A stretch of DNA of 64,000 bases from an uncultured Sulfitobacter sp. (GTDB lineage: Bacteria > Pseudomonadota > Alphaproteobacteria > Rhodobacterales > Rhodobacteraceae): NCBI GenBank assembly GCA_947501805.1, contig CANMXJ010000009.1, forward strand, positions 119,914 through 183,913, given 5' to 3'. This document shows positions 27,142-35,877 of the stretch, one piece after another. Within the stretch, counting starts at the first letter, position 1. Every line of letters starts with the position of its first letter. The translations under genes and the position numbers were made by a program. The notes under the pieces were generated by a model. The model saw only the letters and a program-made list of their open reading frames with translations, was not told the DNA's origin and did no database searches.

Positions 27142-27257
27142 ATCGGTATAGTTATCGGGTCTGAATCCCAAAGACCCAAAAACGCCGCGCCACGCGAACA
27201 ATACCGCCATAATTGCGATGGATACACGATCTGTTAACCCTAACGAGGTCTCAGATC

Positions 27258-28130
27258 GTGATTGCACTCATTCTTCTTTCTCTTCTCGGCATTGGCATGG
27301 CCGTTGATTTCTCCGTAATCGACGAAGAGGACGAAGGTCTTCAAGTCGATGTTGATCTGCCCGACCGTGATCTCGAAACACCTGATATCTTTGGCAACAA
27401 CAGCGACAACATGCTGACCGGCACCAATGCCGACAACACCATGGACGGCGCACGCGGCGACGACACACTGAATGGCCGTGGCGGGGATGACACCCTTTAT
27501 GGCGGCGCGGGTGATGATACTCTGTTCGGCCAACAAGGCAGCGACTATGGTATCGGTGGCACAGGTGACGACGTTATCAGCCTTGGCAACGGCAACGATT
27601 TCAGCACACCGTTCGTCAACTCTGACGAAGACAACGGCAATGACACCATCTTGGGCGGTAACGGGAACGACTTTATTGTCGACGGAAAGGGTGATGACGT
27701 GATTCACGGGCAGGCGGGCGACGATTATCTGGTCGCTTCCGACAATTTCCGTGCCTATGAGGCATCCGCACCCATTACACAACCCGACAATGGCGACATT
27801 CTTGACGGTGGTTCCGGTAATGACGTTATGGAAGGTGATCAGGGTGATACACTTACAGGTGGTTCCGGCGAAGACATCTTCGCACTCGTCACCGCCGCCA
27901 TGCCAACAGGCGAAGCAGCAATTCTGACCGACTTTAACGTTGAAGAAGACGTCTTTACCGTTGTGCCACTGGAAAACTACGCGCCAGACCCTGTTGTCGA
28001 ATTCCGGGCAGACGGCGAAAACGGCACCGTTCAGGCCTATGTCGCCAACCAAAGGATCGCAGTCCTCGAAGGGCTGACTGCAAGTGATATCCCTAAAATC
28101 GACACCGCCTATACCTTCAATTTCAGCTAA
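27258..28130 (+). CDS. RTX calcium-binding repeat mini-protein 1 (N-terminal membrane segment)
   Basis: A 290-residue acidic protein. The GTG start at 27258 (GAGG nine bases earlier) gives a hydrophobic N-terminus of about 16 residues (MIALILLSLLGIGMAVD), then a linker and RTX nonapeptide repeats of the GGxGxDxL type (about 52-125 and 175-205), e.g. GGAGDDTLFG and GGSGNDVMEG. A C-terminal beta-strand region (about 205-290) ends NFS. Repeats should fold into a calcium-filled beta-roll. The N-terminal segment suggests membrane anchoring or Sec export, unlike classical C-terminal type I export signals. It is followed at 131 bases by a paralogue with the same layout. Confidence 0.8.
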   Translation: MIALILLSLLGIGMAVDFSVIDEEDEGLQVDVDLPDRDLETPDIFGNNSDNMLTGTNADNTMDGARGDDTLNGRGGDDTLYGGAGDDTLFGQQGSDYGIGGTGDDVISLGNGNDFSTPFVNSDEDNGNDTILGGNGNDFIVDGKGDDVIHGQAGDDYLVASDNFRAYEASAPITQPDNGDILDGGSGNDVMEGDQGDTLTGGSGEDIFALVTAAMPTGEAAILTDFNVEEDVFTVVPLENYAPDPVVEFRADGENGTVQAYVANQRIAVLEGLTASDIPKIDTAYTFNFS

Positions 28131-28261
28131 CGTCCGGCAATTTCAGCTAAAGTCAGGGTCCTGAAACGGCAAAATCCCGAAATCGCCGCATTGCACCAAA
28201 GCTGTTGCCACATTTGACGGCGCTAATGGGGATGTTAATCAAACTTTAAGGTAACGCCGCA

Positions 28262-29143
28262 GTGCTTGAACTCATCATCTTTCCAGCCCTCTTGGGCCTC
28301 GGTCTGGCCATGGATTACATGTCAACGCAAGACGAGCCCGAAGCAGAAGAACCAACGCTGGTCACTTTGGACTCTGAAACCGCGAATTTCATAGGCACAG
28401 ATGCCATGGAACATGTGACGGGCAACGCTCTGGACAACGCGATTTCCGGTGGAGCGGGAAATGACGTGCTTGGCGGAAACGAAGGCAATGACACGCTGGA
28501 CGGCGGCACTGATAATGATCGCCTTTTTGGCGGCGAGGGCGATGATGTCGCGCTTGGCGGTGCAGGCAATGACAAGATTTTCCTTGGGGACGGGAATGAC
28601 ACAACACAAGCCCCCGATGGCAGCTATGCGGACGCTGGCGATGATTTCATCCGCGGCGGTGCAAATGCAGACACGATCATCGACACCCAAGGCAGCAATC
28701 AGATTTTCGGTGACCTTGGACCAGACCGGATTATCACGGTTGACGGATTGAATCCTGACGGCACAATTGATGCCCCTGCCGAGGGCAACACACCGGATAC
28801 AGTACACGCTGGCTATGGCAATGACACACTTATTGGCGATGACGGTGACGTTATGACCGGCGGCGGCGGAGATGACAGCTTTGTTGTTCTTACAACCTTT
28901 CAGAACCCGGCTGCTCCAGCCGTCCTGACCGATTTCGATCTACGCGACGATACCTTCAGCGTGGTCTTTGTAGATGGCGCGCCCGAAGACCCGACCATAA
29001 ACTTGGTATTTGACCCGGTGAACAACCTGCTGCGCGCCTCCGTTGGCGGGCACGAGATCGCAACACTCAGCGGTATGACTGCCGCTGACATTCCGTTCAT
29101 TCGAACCTATGTCACAACCCTGCCGGAGCTCATGGCGGCATAG
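28262..29143 (+). CDS. RTX calcium-binding repeat mini-protein 2 (paralogue)
   Basis: A 293-residue acidic protein with the same plan as the gene before it: a GTG start, a short hydrophobic N-terminus (LELIIFPALLGLGLAMDY), RTX repeats at about 45-120 and 180-205 (GGAGNDVLGG, GGEGDDVALG), and a C-terminal region with the shared motifs VLTDFDLRDDTFSVV and LSGMTAADIP, which parallel ILTDFNVEEDVFTVV and LEGLTASDIP of copy 1. The two are clearly tandem duplicates that have diverged. The function is unknown; the calcium-binding surface may be on the outside of the cytoplasmic membrane. Confidence 0.8.
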   Translation: MLELIIFPALLGLGLAMDYMSTQDEPEAEEPTLVTLDSETANFIGTDAMEHVTGNALDNAISGGAGNDVLGGNEGNDTLDGGTDNDRLFGGEGDDVALGGAGNDKIFLGDGNDTTQAPDGSYADAGDDFIRGGANADTIIDTQGSNQIFGDLGPDRIITVDGLNPDGTIDAPAEGNTPDTVHAGYGNDTLIGDDGDVMTGGGGDDSFVVLTTFQNPAAPAVLTDFDLRDDTFSVVFVDGAPEDPTINLVFDPVNNLLRASVGGHEIATLSGMTAADIPFIRTYVTTLPELMAA

Positions 29144-29155
29144 CGGGGTCAATAT

Positions 29156-29620
29156 CTAAAACGTATAAAGCAAGAGCCAGTCCGCCGTCATCACAGGACG
29201 CCTGCCGCCGTCAATCTCGACGTGCGATGCAAACCGCGCCATCAGATCGCCCTTGCCACGCACGTCGACACTTTCCAGCACAAACCGCGCTCTTAGCCGA
29301 CTGTCTACGGGAACGGGTGCCAAAAACCGCACCTTGTCAAAACCGTAGTTGATTGACGTGGATGCGCCCGCAACCTGCGGCAAAGTATGATAGGCCAACC
29401 CCGACATGATCGACAGGGTCAGCATCCCATGCGCAATTGTTCCGCCGAACGGCGTCTGCGCGGCCCTCACCGGATCAACGTGAATAAACTGATGGTCTTC
29501 GGCGACCTCGGCAAAGGCATCTATGCGCCCTTGCCCTACATCAACCCACTCCGATAGCCCAAGTTCTTGCCCTTGCGCTGCCAGTAAAGCCTCGCGGGTG
29601 ATCGTAAGATCGCGGCTCAG
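29156..29620 (-). CDS. MaoC family dehydratase, apparent CTG start
   Basis: A 154-residue MaoC-like hot-dog protein with the hydratase motif AEVAEDHQFIHVDP ... TPFGGTIAHGMLTLS, containing the catalytic Asp and His (about 42-47). Homology begins at SRDLTITREALLAAQGQELGLSEW, but the only in-frame ATG/GTG/TTG start is the GTG at 29470, which would delete the catalytic region. A CTG at 29620-29618 overlaps the stop codon of the aminotransferase gene as CTGA and follows AAGGTGG, so I take it as the start. It probably hydrates or dehydrates an enoyl-thioester. Confidence 0.75.
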   Translation of the reverse strand: MSRDLTITREALLAAQGQELGLSEWVDVGQGRIDAFAEVAEDHQFIHVDPVRAAQTPFGGTIAHGMLTLSIMSGLAYHTLPQVAGASTSINYGFDKVRFLAPVPVDSRLRARFVLESVDVRGKGDLMARFASHVEIDGGRRPVMTADWLLLYTF

Positions 29621-30477
29621 ACCGCCACCTTGCGCATTTCATCAATGTAAATCTCGCGTAGCCGTGGTGCCACCCGCCCCGGTGTACCATCGCCCAACGC
29701 AACTCCATCAATCTCGATCACCGGCATCACAAAGGCACTGGCAGACGTGGTAAATGCCTCATCCGCCTCTTTGGCCTCCTCAATGGTGAAATTGCGCTCT
29801 TCCACTTCCATCTGCGCCTCGTGCGCAAACCGCAAAACAGCAGCCCGTGTAATCCCGTGTAGAATGTCATTGCTCAACGCCCGCGTGATGATCCGGTTGC
29901 CTTTTACGATATAAGCATTGTTCGATGTGCCCTCTGTGACAAATCCGTCCTCGACCATCCACGCATCATCGCAACCGGCCTTTTTGGCCATCATCTTGCC
30001 CATGCTTGGATACAGCAGCTGCACCGTTTTAATGTCGCGCCGCCCCCAGCGAATGTCTTCGATCGAGATGATCTTGGCACCCCTTTTGGCCGCCGGATTG
30101 TCCGCCAGCCCCGGTTTGTTCTGGGTGAACAACACAATTGTCGGCTCGGTCGTTTCTGGGTCTGGAAAGGCAAAATCGCGATCCCCGTCCGACCCGCGCG
30201 TGATCTGCAAATAAATCAAGCCTTCGTTGATCTCGTTTCGACGCACTAACTCGCGATGGACTTCCAGAAGATCTTCTTTGGAGATCGGATTGCGCATCTC
30301 CAACTCATTCAAAGAACGCGACAATCGCACCGCATGCCCGTCGAAATCTATCAGCTTGCCATCCAGCACCGAGGTCACCTCGTAAACCCCGTCCGCCATC
30401 AGGAATCCGCGATCAAAGATCGAAATCTGCGCTTCATTCTCCGGAAGGTAGTCGCCGTTTACATAAACTGTCCGCAT
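29617..30477 (-). CDS. D-amino acid aminotransferase
   Basis: A 286-residue fold type IV PLP enzyme. Family features are the N-terminal YVNGDYLPENEAQISIFDRGFLMADGVYE, the PLP lysine in RRDIKTVQLL (Lys150), the conserved Glu in FVTEGTSNNAY, and the T-S-A-S segment TTSASAFVMPV. The sequence fits D-alanine aminotransferase better than the branched-chain type. It should interconvert D-alanine and D-glutamate with their 2-oxo acids. It follows dgcA by three bases and overlaps the MaoC gene, so it lies in one operon with D-glutamate catabolism genes. Confidence 0.87.
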   Translation of the reverse strand: MRTVYVNGDYLPENEAQISIFDRGFLMADGVYEVTSVLDGKLIDFDGHAVRLSRSLNELEMRNPISKEDLLEVHRELVRRNEINEGLIYLQITRGSDGDRDFAFPDPETTEPTIVLFTQNKPGLADNPAAKRGAKIISIEDIRWGRRDIKTVQLLYPSMGKMMAKKAGCDDAWMVEDGFVTEGTSNNAYIVKGNRIITRALSNDILHGITRAAVLRFAHEAQMEVEERNFTIEEAKEADEAFTTSASAFVMPVIEIDGVALGDGTPGRVAPRLREIYIDEMRKVAV

Positions 30478-30480
30478 CTT

Positions 30481-31446
30481 TTATCCCCAAAGCTCCGCGA
30501 CAGGCGGGTGCACCCCGTCCTCATCGAATTTCAACGCATGTTCGCGATCTTCGCCTAACAAAAGCGGACCGTCCAGATCAACAACCTTTGCACCCTGCGC
30601 CACTAATGTCGCAGGTGCCATGGCCAGCGATGATCCAACCATGCAGCCAACCATCACATCATACCCTTCCGCCAACGCCGCCGCTCGAAGTTTTAACGCT
30701 TCGGTTAGTCCACCCGTTTTATCAAGCTTGATATTCACCACGTCATACTTACCCTTGAGATCAGCCAAGGTACTGCAATCATGCGCACTTTCATCCGCGC
30801 AGACTGGTACAGGTCGCGCCATTCCGGTAAGCGCATCATCCTCGCCCGCCGGTAAAGGCTGCTCTACCAACGCCACCCCCAAACGCACCAGATGCGGTGC
30901 CAAGTCGGCATAAACGTCAGCAGACCAGCCTTCGTTCGCGTCGACAATAATCGTCGATTTTGGCGCACCAGCGCGCACTGCCTCTAATCGGGGCATGTCA
31001 TCCGGCGTTCCCAGCTTGATCTTCAATAAGGGTCGATGTGCATGTTTGCCCGCTTGAGCCTGCATTTCGGCAGGCTCTGCCAGCGACAACGTATACGCCG
31101 TAATCTCGGGACCTGGCTTGGCCAACCCGGCCAATTCCCAGACCCGCTTGCCTGACTGCTTGGCCTGCAAATCCCACAACGCACAATCCACAGCATTGCG
31201 TGCGGCACCTGCGGGCAACAGCTCATACAGGCCGTCGCGCGTCAGATCACCGCTCAATCCTTCAATCTGCGCCGAAACAGACTCCAGCGTTTCACCGTAG
31301 CGTGCATAAGGTACACACTCGCCCCACCCCTGAGCACCGCCATCGCTCAGCCTTACCGTCAGCACTTTGGCTTCTGTCCGCGAGCCGCGCGAAATCGTAA
31401 AGACTTGTGCCAGCTTGAACACATCTGGCGTCACTTCAATGCGCAT
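30481..31446 (-). CDS. dgcA: N-acetyl-D-glutamate racemase DgcA (dipeptide epimerase-like)
   Basis: A 321-residue enolase-superfamily protein of the muconate lactonising subgroup. The KxK motif is LLKIKLG (Lys142, Lys144); metal ligands are Asp169 in IVDANEGW, Glu195 in LVEQPLP and Asp218 in CADESAHD; the second catalytic lysine is Lys240 in VNIKLDKTGG. Alone it would be called dipeptide (L-Ala-D/L-Glu) epimerase, but the gene directly upstream is the DUF1611 acetyltransferase DgcN, a pairing known for D-glutamate catabolism through N-acetyl-D-glutamate. A copy of the intergenic repeat abuts its ribosome site. Confidence 0.85.
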   Translation of the reverse strand: MRIEVTPDVFKLAQVFTISRGSRTEAKVLTVRLSDGGAQGWGECVPYARYGETLESVSAQIEGLSGDLTRDGLYELLPAGAARNAVDCALWDLQAKQSGKRVWELAGLAKPGPEITAYTLSLAEPAEMQAQAGKHAHRPLLKIKLGTPDDMPRLEAVRAGAPKSTIIVDANEGWSADVYADLAPHLVRLGVALVEQPLPAGEDDALTGMARPVPVCADESAHDCSTLADLKGKYDVVNIKLDKTGGLTEALKLRAAALAEGYDVMVGCMVGSSLAMAPATLVAQGAKVVDLDGPLLLGEDREHALKFDEDGVHPPVAELWG

Positions 31447-31455
31447 CTCTCGCCC

Positions 31456-31480
31456 CTCTTTTTGGCCTTAAATATCGTCC
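31456..31480 (-). repeat. Intergenic repeat, third copy, in front of dgcA
   Basis: Twenty-five bases are identical to the core of the 30-bp pair at 4652-4681 and 4800-4829. In the minus orientation the purine-rich end (AAAAAGAGG) runs into the dgcA ribosome-binding site, ending nine bases before the ATG. Confidence 0.8.
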
Positions 31481-31503
31481 TCACCCTCAACACCCACCGG
31501 TGT

Positions 31504-32505
31504 TCAAAGGGCCGCCAATGCATCCGCCAAACGTGCGGCACCTTGACGGAAAGGATCAACAGTTGGCAAGCCATACTCCGCCTCGACCTGTGCCATATAG
31601 GCCAACGCCTCATCTTCGGACATGTGCTGCGTGTTGATAGAAATACCGGCTACCTTACAATCCGCATTCGCAACCTGCGCCAAAGTCAGCGCCAGATCAC
31701 GAACCTGCCCGATTGTTGGCAATCCGTGGTGCGGAATGCCGCGCAAGTGCGTGCGTGTCGGTTCGTGACACACGATCAGCGCATCAGGCTGACCACCATG
31801 GATCAAGGCCAACGTCACACCGGAATAACTGACATGAAACAGGCTGCCTTGCCCTTCAATGATATCCCAGTGGTCATCGTCGTTATCAGGCGTCAGATAC
31901 TCAACCGCGCCCGCCATGAAATCAGCCACAACCGCATCTAGCGGCACACCTGATCCGGTGATCAGAATGCCAGTCTGGCCCGTCGCACGGAACGTGCTCT
32001 TCAAGCCTTTTTCCCGCATCGCTTCGTCAAGTGCCAAGGCCGTATACATCTTGCCGATGGAGCAATCGGTCCCAACTGCCAACACCCGTTTGCCAGTACG
32101 CTTTTTGCCGTCCGCAATCGGATACTGCACGTTTGGCACGCGCACATCATGCAGCGTCTGTCCGTTCACTTGTGACGCCGCCACCAGATCACCCTCATCC
32201 CCGAGCAGATTATGCAAGCCGGAAGCCAAGTCAAAACCCATGCCCAGCGCCTCGATCAGCACATCCTTCCATGCTTGCGAAATAACACCGCCACGGTTTG
32301 CCACTCCAATCACCAAGGTCTTGGCACCCGCCTCTTTCGCTTCGGCCAACGTCAGGTCTTTCAGACCTACATCCGCGTTACAGCCTTCCATGCGAAACTG
32401 GCCCACTGCGTTTTCGGGACGCCAGTCCTTGATGCCTTGCGCAACTTTTGCGGCCAATTGGTCAGGCGCGTCGCCTAGAAAAAGCAGATATGGTGTTTCA
32501 ATCAT
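31504..32505 (-). CDS. dgcN: N-acetyltransferase DgcN (DUF1611)
   Basis: A 333-residue DUF1611 protein. A P-loop-like segment VGTDCSIGKMYTALAL (144-159) begins the C-terminal domain; the N-terminal domain (1-135) is Rossmann-like. DUF1611 includes DgcN, which acetylates D-glutamate before racemisation by DgcA. The gene order dgcN-dgcA supports this over older labels. It is the first gene of an operon that continues with dgcA, a D-amino acid aminotransferase and a MaoC protein. It is divergent from mcl1, with 250 bases between them holding a palindrome at 32583-32600. Confidence 0.88.
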   Translation of the reverse strand: MIETPYLLFLGDAPDQLAAKVAQGIKDWRPENAVGQFRMEGCNADVGLKDLTLAEAKEAGAKTLVIGVANRGGVISQAWKDVLIEALGMGFDLASGLHNLLGDEGDLVAASQVNGQTLHDVRVPNVQYPIADGKKRTGKRVLAVGTDCSIGKMYTALALDEAMREKGLKSTFRATGQTGILITGSGVPLDAVVADFMAGAVEYLTPDNDDDHWDIIEGQGSLFHVSYSGVTLALIHGGQPDALIVCHEPTRTHLRGIPHHGLPTIGQVRDLALTLAQVANADCKVAGISINTQHMSEDEALAYMAQVEAEYGLPTVDPFRQGAARLADALAAL

Positions 32506-32582
32506 GGTTCAGGCTCCTGCAGAAAAGATTCGGGCTATACTGAGCAAGATGAGCCGCAATGATGTTGCGATTAACATCCGTT

Positions 32583-32600
32583 CTTGCAAAATTTCGCAAG
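32583..32600. promoter_or_regulatory. Near-perfect 18-bp palindrome between dgcN and mcl1
   Basis: The sequence CTTGCAAAATTTCGCAAG is self-complementary except at one pair of positions. It lies 78 bases before dgcN and 156 bases before mcl1, so it could control either. It resembles TTTGCAAA-type operators used by PccR/MccR-like regulators of acyl-CoA metabolism, but the match is loose. Confidence 0.35.
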
Positions 32601-32755
32601 TCTATCGCGTAGAACCCTCCGATATCGCAATATTCATGCGTCAAAGTATTCCTCACGATGCTGCAACTGCGAAATGGCCCTTGCAGCAATCCACGCAATT
32701 TAATACCTGCTACCCATCAATATCCCGCAACAATGTTTCGCCAAGGATCAATGCC

Positions 32756-33712
32756 ATGTCATTCCGTATACAGCCCACTGCCCCTGCCCGCCCGAACCGC
32801 TGCCAGCTCTTTGGCCCCGGCTCAAACACAAAGCTGTTCGAAAAAATGGCTGCTTCAGCGGCAGATGTAATCAACCTTGATCTCGAGGATTCCGTGGCCC
32901 CGTCAGACAAGGACAGCGCCCGCCAGAATGTGATCGACGCGATCAGTAACGTCGATTGGGGCACCAAAACGCTTTCCGTACGGATCAACGGCCTCGATAC
33001 ACCTTACTGGTACAAGGATGTGGTCGACCTGCTGGAAAACGCGGGCGACCGCTTGGACCAGATCATGATCCCCAAGGTTGGCTGTGCCGCAGACGTCTAC
33101 GCCGTTGACGCGCTGGTTACAGCGATTGAAGCCGCCAGGGGCCGTAAGAAGAAAATCTCCTTCGAAGTGATCATCGAATCCGCCGCTGGTATCGCCCATG
33201 TCGAAGAAATCGCCGCTTCCTCGCCCCGCCTTCAGGCGATGAGCCTTGGTGCTGCCGATTTTGCCGCCTCCATGGGCATGCAGACCACCGGCATCGGCGG
33301 TACGCAGGCAAATTACTATATGCTGCACGAGGGTGCGAATTACTGGTCCGATCCGTGGCACTGGGCGCAGGCCGCGATTGTGGCCGCCTGCCGCACCCAT
33401 GGTGTGCTGCCCGTCGATGGTCCTTTTGGTGACTTCTCCGACGATGACGGTTACCGCGCACAGGCGCGTCGCTCTGCCACGTTGGGCATGGTCGGCAAAT
33501 GGGCGATCCATCCCAAACAGATCGCACTGGCGAACGAAGTGTTTACACCCTCAGAGGAAGCCGTGTCCGAAGCCCGCGAAATCCTTGCCGCAATGGAAGA
33601 AGCCAAGGCCAACGGCGAAGGCGCAACCGTTTACAAAGGCCGCCTTGTCGACATTGCCAGCATCAAACAGGCCGAAGTCATTGTGCGCCAGTCCGAGATG
33701 ATCGCAGGTTAA
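32756..33712 (+). CDS. mcl1: L-malyl-CoA/beta-methylmalyl-CoA lyase Mcl1
   Basis: A 318-residue CitE-like lyase, the exact length of Rhodobacter Mcl1. Motifs are QLFGPGSNTKLFEKM, the acidic NLDLEDSV (40-47), the metal ligands Glu141 in FEVIIESAAG and Asp168 in SLGAADFAASMG, and the conserved GKWAIHPKQI. The enzyme splits L-malyl-CoA and beta-methylmalyl-CoA into glyoxylate and acetyl-CoA or propionyl-CoA, as in the ethylmalonyl-CoA pathway. The ATG at 32756 follows AAGGATCAATGCC. It converges with an Lrp gene at a hairpin. Confidence 0.93.
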   Translation: MSFRIQPTAPARPNRCQLFGPGSNTKLFEKMAASAADVINLDLEDSVAPSDKDSARQNVIDAISNVDWGTKTLSVRINGLDTPYWYKDVVDLLENAGDRLDQIMIPKVGCAADVYAVDALVTAIEAARGRKKKISFEVIIESAAGIAHVEEIAASSPRLQAMSLGAADFAASMGMQTTGIGGTQANYYMLHEGANYWSDPWHWAQAAIVAACRTHGVLPVDGPFGDFSDDDGYRAQARRSATLGMVGKWAIHPKQIALANEVFTPSEEAVSEAREILAAMEEAKANGEGATVYKGRLVDIASIKQAEVIVRQSEMIAG

Positions 33713-33723
33713 GGCGAACACCT

Positions 33724-33749
33724 GACGAGCGGGTTCAGGCCCGCTCGTC
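33724..33749. terminator. Hairpin between mcl1 and the Lrp gene
   Basis: A perfect 10-bp stem (33724-33733 with 33740-33749) and 6-base loop just after mcl1. Its right arm lies in the last codons of the convergent Lrp gene. Confidence 0.65.
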
Positions 33750-34187
33750 CTTGGGCGACCCCATGACCACATAAGACGTGATCCCGTTCACCTGTGGCAA
33801 AGCGCCCAACATATCGGTGTGAAAGTTCTTGTAAGCTTTCAAATCAGCACATTCGACCCGTAGCAAATACTCGATTGTGCCTGTGATGTTGTGGCATTCC
33901 CTGACTTCGGGCGCACGGCTGATCGCCTTCTCGAATGCCTCCTGACTGGCCTTGGAATGATCGTTTAGACCAACCCCTATGTACGCGATAAACCCCGCCC
34001 CCATCGCCGCGCGGTCCAGCACGGCACGATAGCCCGTGATCACGCCGCGCCGCTCCAGTTCCTGCACCCGGCGCAGACATGCAGAGGGTGACAGACCTAC
34101 ACGATCCGCCAATTCGATATTGCTGATCCGGCCATCGCGGGACAACTCGCGCAATATTTGCTCGGAAATCCGGTCAATCTTCGTCAT
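33735..34187 (-). CDS. Lrp/AsnC family regulator, paired with a LysE exporter
   Basis: A 150-residue Lrp/AsnC protein with the helix-turn-helix ISNIELADRVGLSPSACLRRVQELERRG (about 20-48) and a RAM domain (about 65-145). The start at 34187 (MTKIDRISEQIL) is the family start. It is divergent from a LysE-family exporter gene with 73 bases between them. This regulator-exporter pairing is common and suggests that an amino acid effector induces export. Confidence 0.9.
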   Translation of the reverse strand: MTKIDRISEQILRELSRDGRISNIELADRVGLSPSACLRRVQELERRGVITGYRAVLDRAAMGAGFIAYIGVGLNDHSKASQEAFEKAISRAPEVRECHNITGTIEYLLRVECADLKAYKNFHTDMLGALPQVNGITSYVVMGSPKDERA

Positions 34188-34260
34188 ATGTTGCGATATT
34201 CCTGTGCTATGGCCACAATTCACAATCATCCACCAGCAAAACTGTGTCAAACATTGCAGC

Positions 34261-34857
34261 ATGAATATTGAAATCCTTCCCGCTCTTCTCCTTTTTGCCT
34301 TTGTCAGTTCCGCCACACCGGGGCCGAACAACCTTATGTTGATGGCATCAGGGGCCAACTACGGTTTTCGCCGCACAGTGCCGCATATGCTGGGCATCTC
34401 GATCGGGTTTCTTGTGATGATGGTCATGACAGGCATGGGGCTGGTGCAGATATTCGATCTATATCCTGTCAGCTATACCATTCTAAAAATCGCCAGTGTC
34501 GCCTACATGCTGTTCCTCGCGTGGAAAATCGCCAACGCTTCCCCGATCAGACAACGCGATGCGACCAGCACGCCGATGACCTTCCTGCAGGCCGCCGCCT
34601 TTCAATGGGTAAACCCCAAAGCTTGGGCAATGGCCCTGACCGCAATCACGGTCTATGTCGCTGACAATGGCCCCTGGATGCTGCTGGTTGGTGCCACCTG
34701 TTTTGCCATCGTCAACCTGCCCTCCGTCACCATCTGGACTGTAATGGGTCAACAGATGGCGCGCTTCCTGACAAACCCGGTTCGATTGCGCGCCTTCAAC
34801 TGGACAATGGCCGCGTTGCTGATCGCCTCACTCTACCCGTTGTTGCAGATGGGTTAG
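34261..34857 (+). CDS. LysE family amino acid exporter
   Basis: A 198-residue membrane protein with about six hydrophobic segments. The signature FVSSATPGPNNLMLMASGANYGFRRTVPHMLGI (15-47) and FQWVNPKAWAMAL (about 112-124) place it in the LysE/RhtB superfamily. It should export an amino acid or related metabolite across the inner membrane. The ATG at 34261 fits the family; the divergent Lrp gene probably controls it. Confidence 0.9.
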   Translation: MNIEILPALLLFAFVSSATPGPNNLMLMASGANYGFRRTVPHMLGISIGFLVMMVMTGMGLVQIFDLYPVSYTILKIASVAYMLFLAWKIANASPIRQRDATSTPMTFLQAAAFQWVNPKAWAMALTAITVYVADNGPWMLLVGATCFAIVNLPSVTIWTVMGQQMARFLTNPVRLRAFNWTMAALLIASLYPLLQMG

Positions 34858-34914
34858 GCCACATTGCAAAAGCTCCACACAGCCGCCATATAGAGCCAAA
34901 CGTGGAGAACCCAG

Positions 34915-35877
34915 ATGACCCAATACCTCGACTTTGAAAAACCCTTGGCCGAAATCGAAGGCAAAGCGGAAGAACTGCGCGCGCTTGCCCGTGCCAACGA
35001 GGAAATGGACATCACGGATGAAGCCAAGGCGCTGGACGATAAGGCCGCCAAGATGCTGGAGGATCTCTATGCGTCATTGACCCCGTGGCGCAAATGTCAG
35101 GTGGCCCGCCATCCCAACCGCCCGCATTGCAAAGATTACATCGAAGATTTGTTTACCGAATACACGCCGCTGGCGGGCGACCGGAACTTTGCTGACGATC
35201 TGGCGGTCATGGGTGGTCTGGCCCGTTTCAACGACAAGCCCGTCGTCGTGATTGGCCATGAAAAAGGCAACGACACCAAGTCGCGGATCGAACGTAATTT
35301 CGGCATGGCCCGCCCCGAAGGATATCGCAAAGCCGTGCGCCTGATGGAATTGGCCCATAAATTCAACCTGCCAGTGATCACATTGGTCGACACCCCCGGC
35401 GCATATCCCGGCAAAGGTGCTGAGGAGCGCGGCCAGTCCGAAGCGATTGCCCGCTCCACCGAGAAATGCCTGCAAATCGGCGTACCGCTGGTTAGTGTCA
35501 TCATTGGTGAAGGCGGATCAGGCGGCGCGGTTGCCTTTGCCACCGCCAACCGTGTCGCGATGATGGAACATTCGGTCTATTCGGTGATCACGCCCGAAGG
35601 CTGTGCGTCGATCCTGTGGAAAGACTCCGAAAAGATGCGCGAAGCGGCAGAGGCTATGCGCCTGACCGCCGAAGACCTGCGCAAGCTGGGTGTCACAGAC
35701 CGCATCATCCCCGAACCAAAAGGCGGCGCGCACCGCGATGCTGCAGCGTCCATCGCATCTGTCCGCACAGCAATCACCGAGATGCTGCAAGAGCTGGATG
35801 GCAAAGACGCCAAGGCACTGATTGCAGATCGCCGCCGCAAGTATCTGGATATGGGCGCAAAAGGGATCGCGGCCTAA
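34915..35877 (+). CDS. accA: Acetyl-CoA carboxylase carboxyltransferase subunit alpha
   Basis: A 320-residue AccA of normal length. It starts [21 protein letters not shown], with the carboxyltransferase core containing [34 protein letters not shown] in parts and [33 protein letters not shown]. With AccD it transfers the carboxyl group from biotin to acetyl-CoA, making malonyl-CoA for fatty acid synthesis. GGAGA lies before the ATG. It stands alone and its 3' end overlaps the convergent acetyltransferase gene by four bases. Confidence 0.97.
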   Translation: MTQYLDFEKPLAEIEGKAEELRALARANEEMDITDEAKALDDKAAKMLEDLYASLTPWRKCQVARHPNRPHCKDYIEDLFTEYTPLAGDRNFADDLAVMGGLARFNDKPVVVIGHEKGNDTKSRIERNFGMARPEGYRKAVRLMELAHKFNLPVITLVDTPGAYPGKGAEERGQSEAIARSTEKCLQIGVPLVSVIIGEGGSGGAVAFATANRVAMMEHSVYSVITPEGCASILWKDSEKMREAAEAMRLTAEDLRKLGVTDRIIPEPKGGAHRDAAASIASVRTAITEMLQELDGKDAKALIADRRRKYLDMGAKGIAA

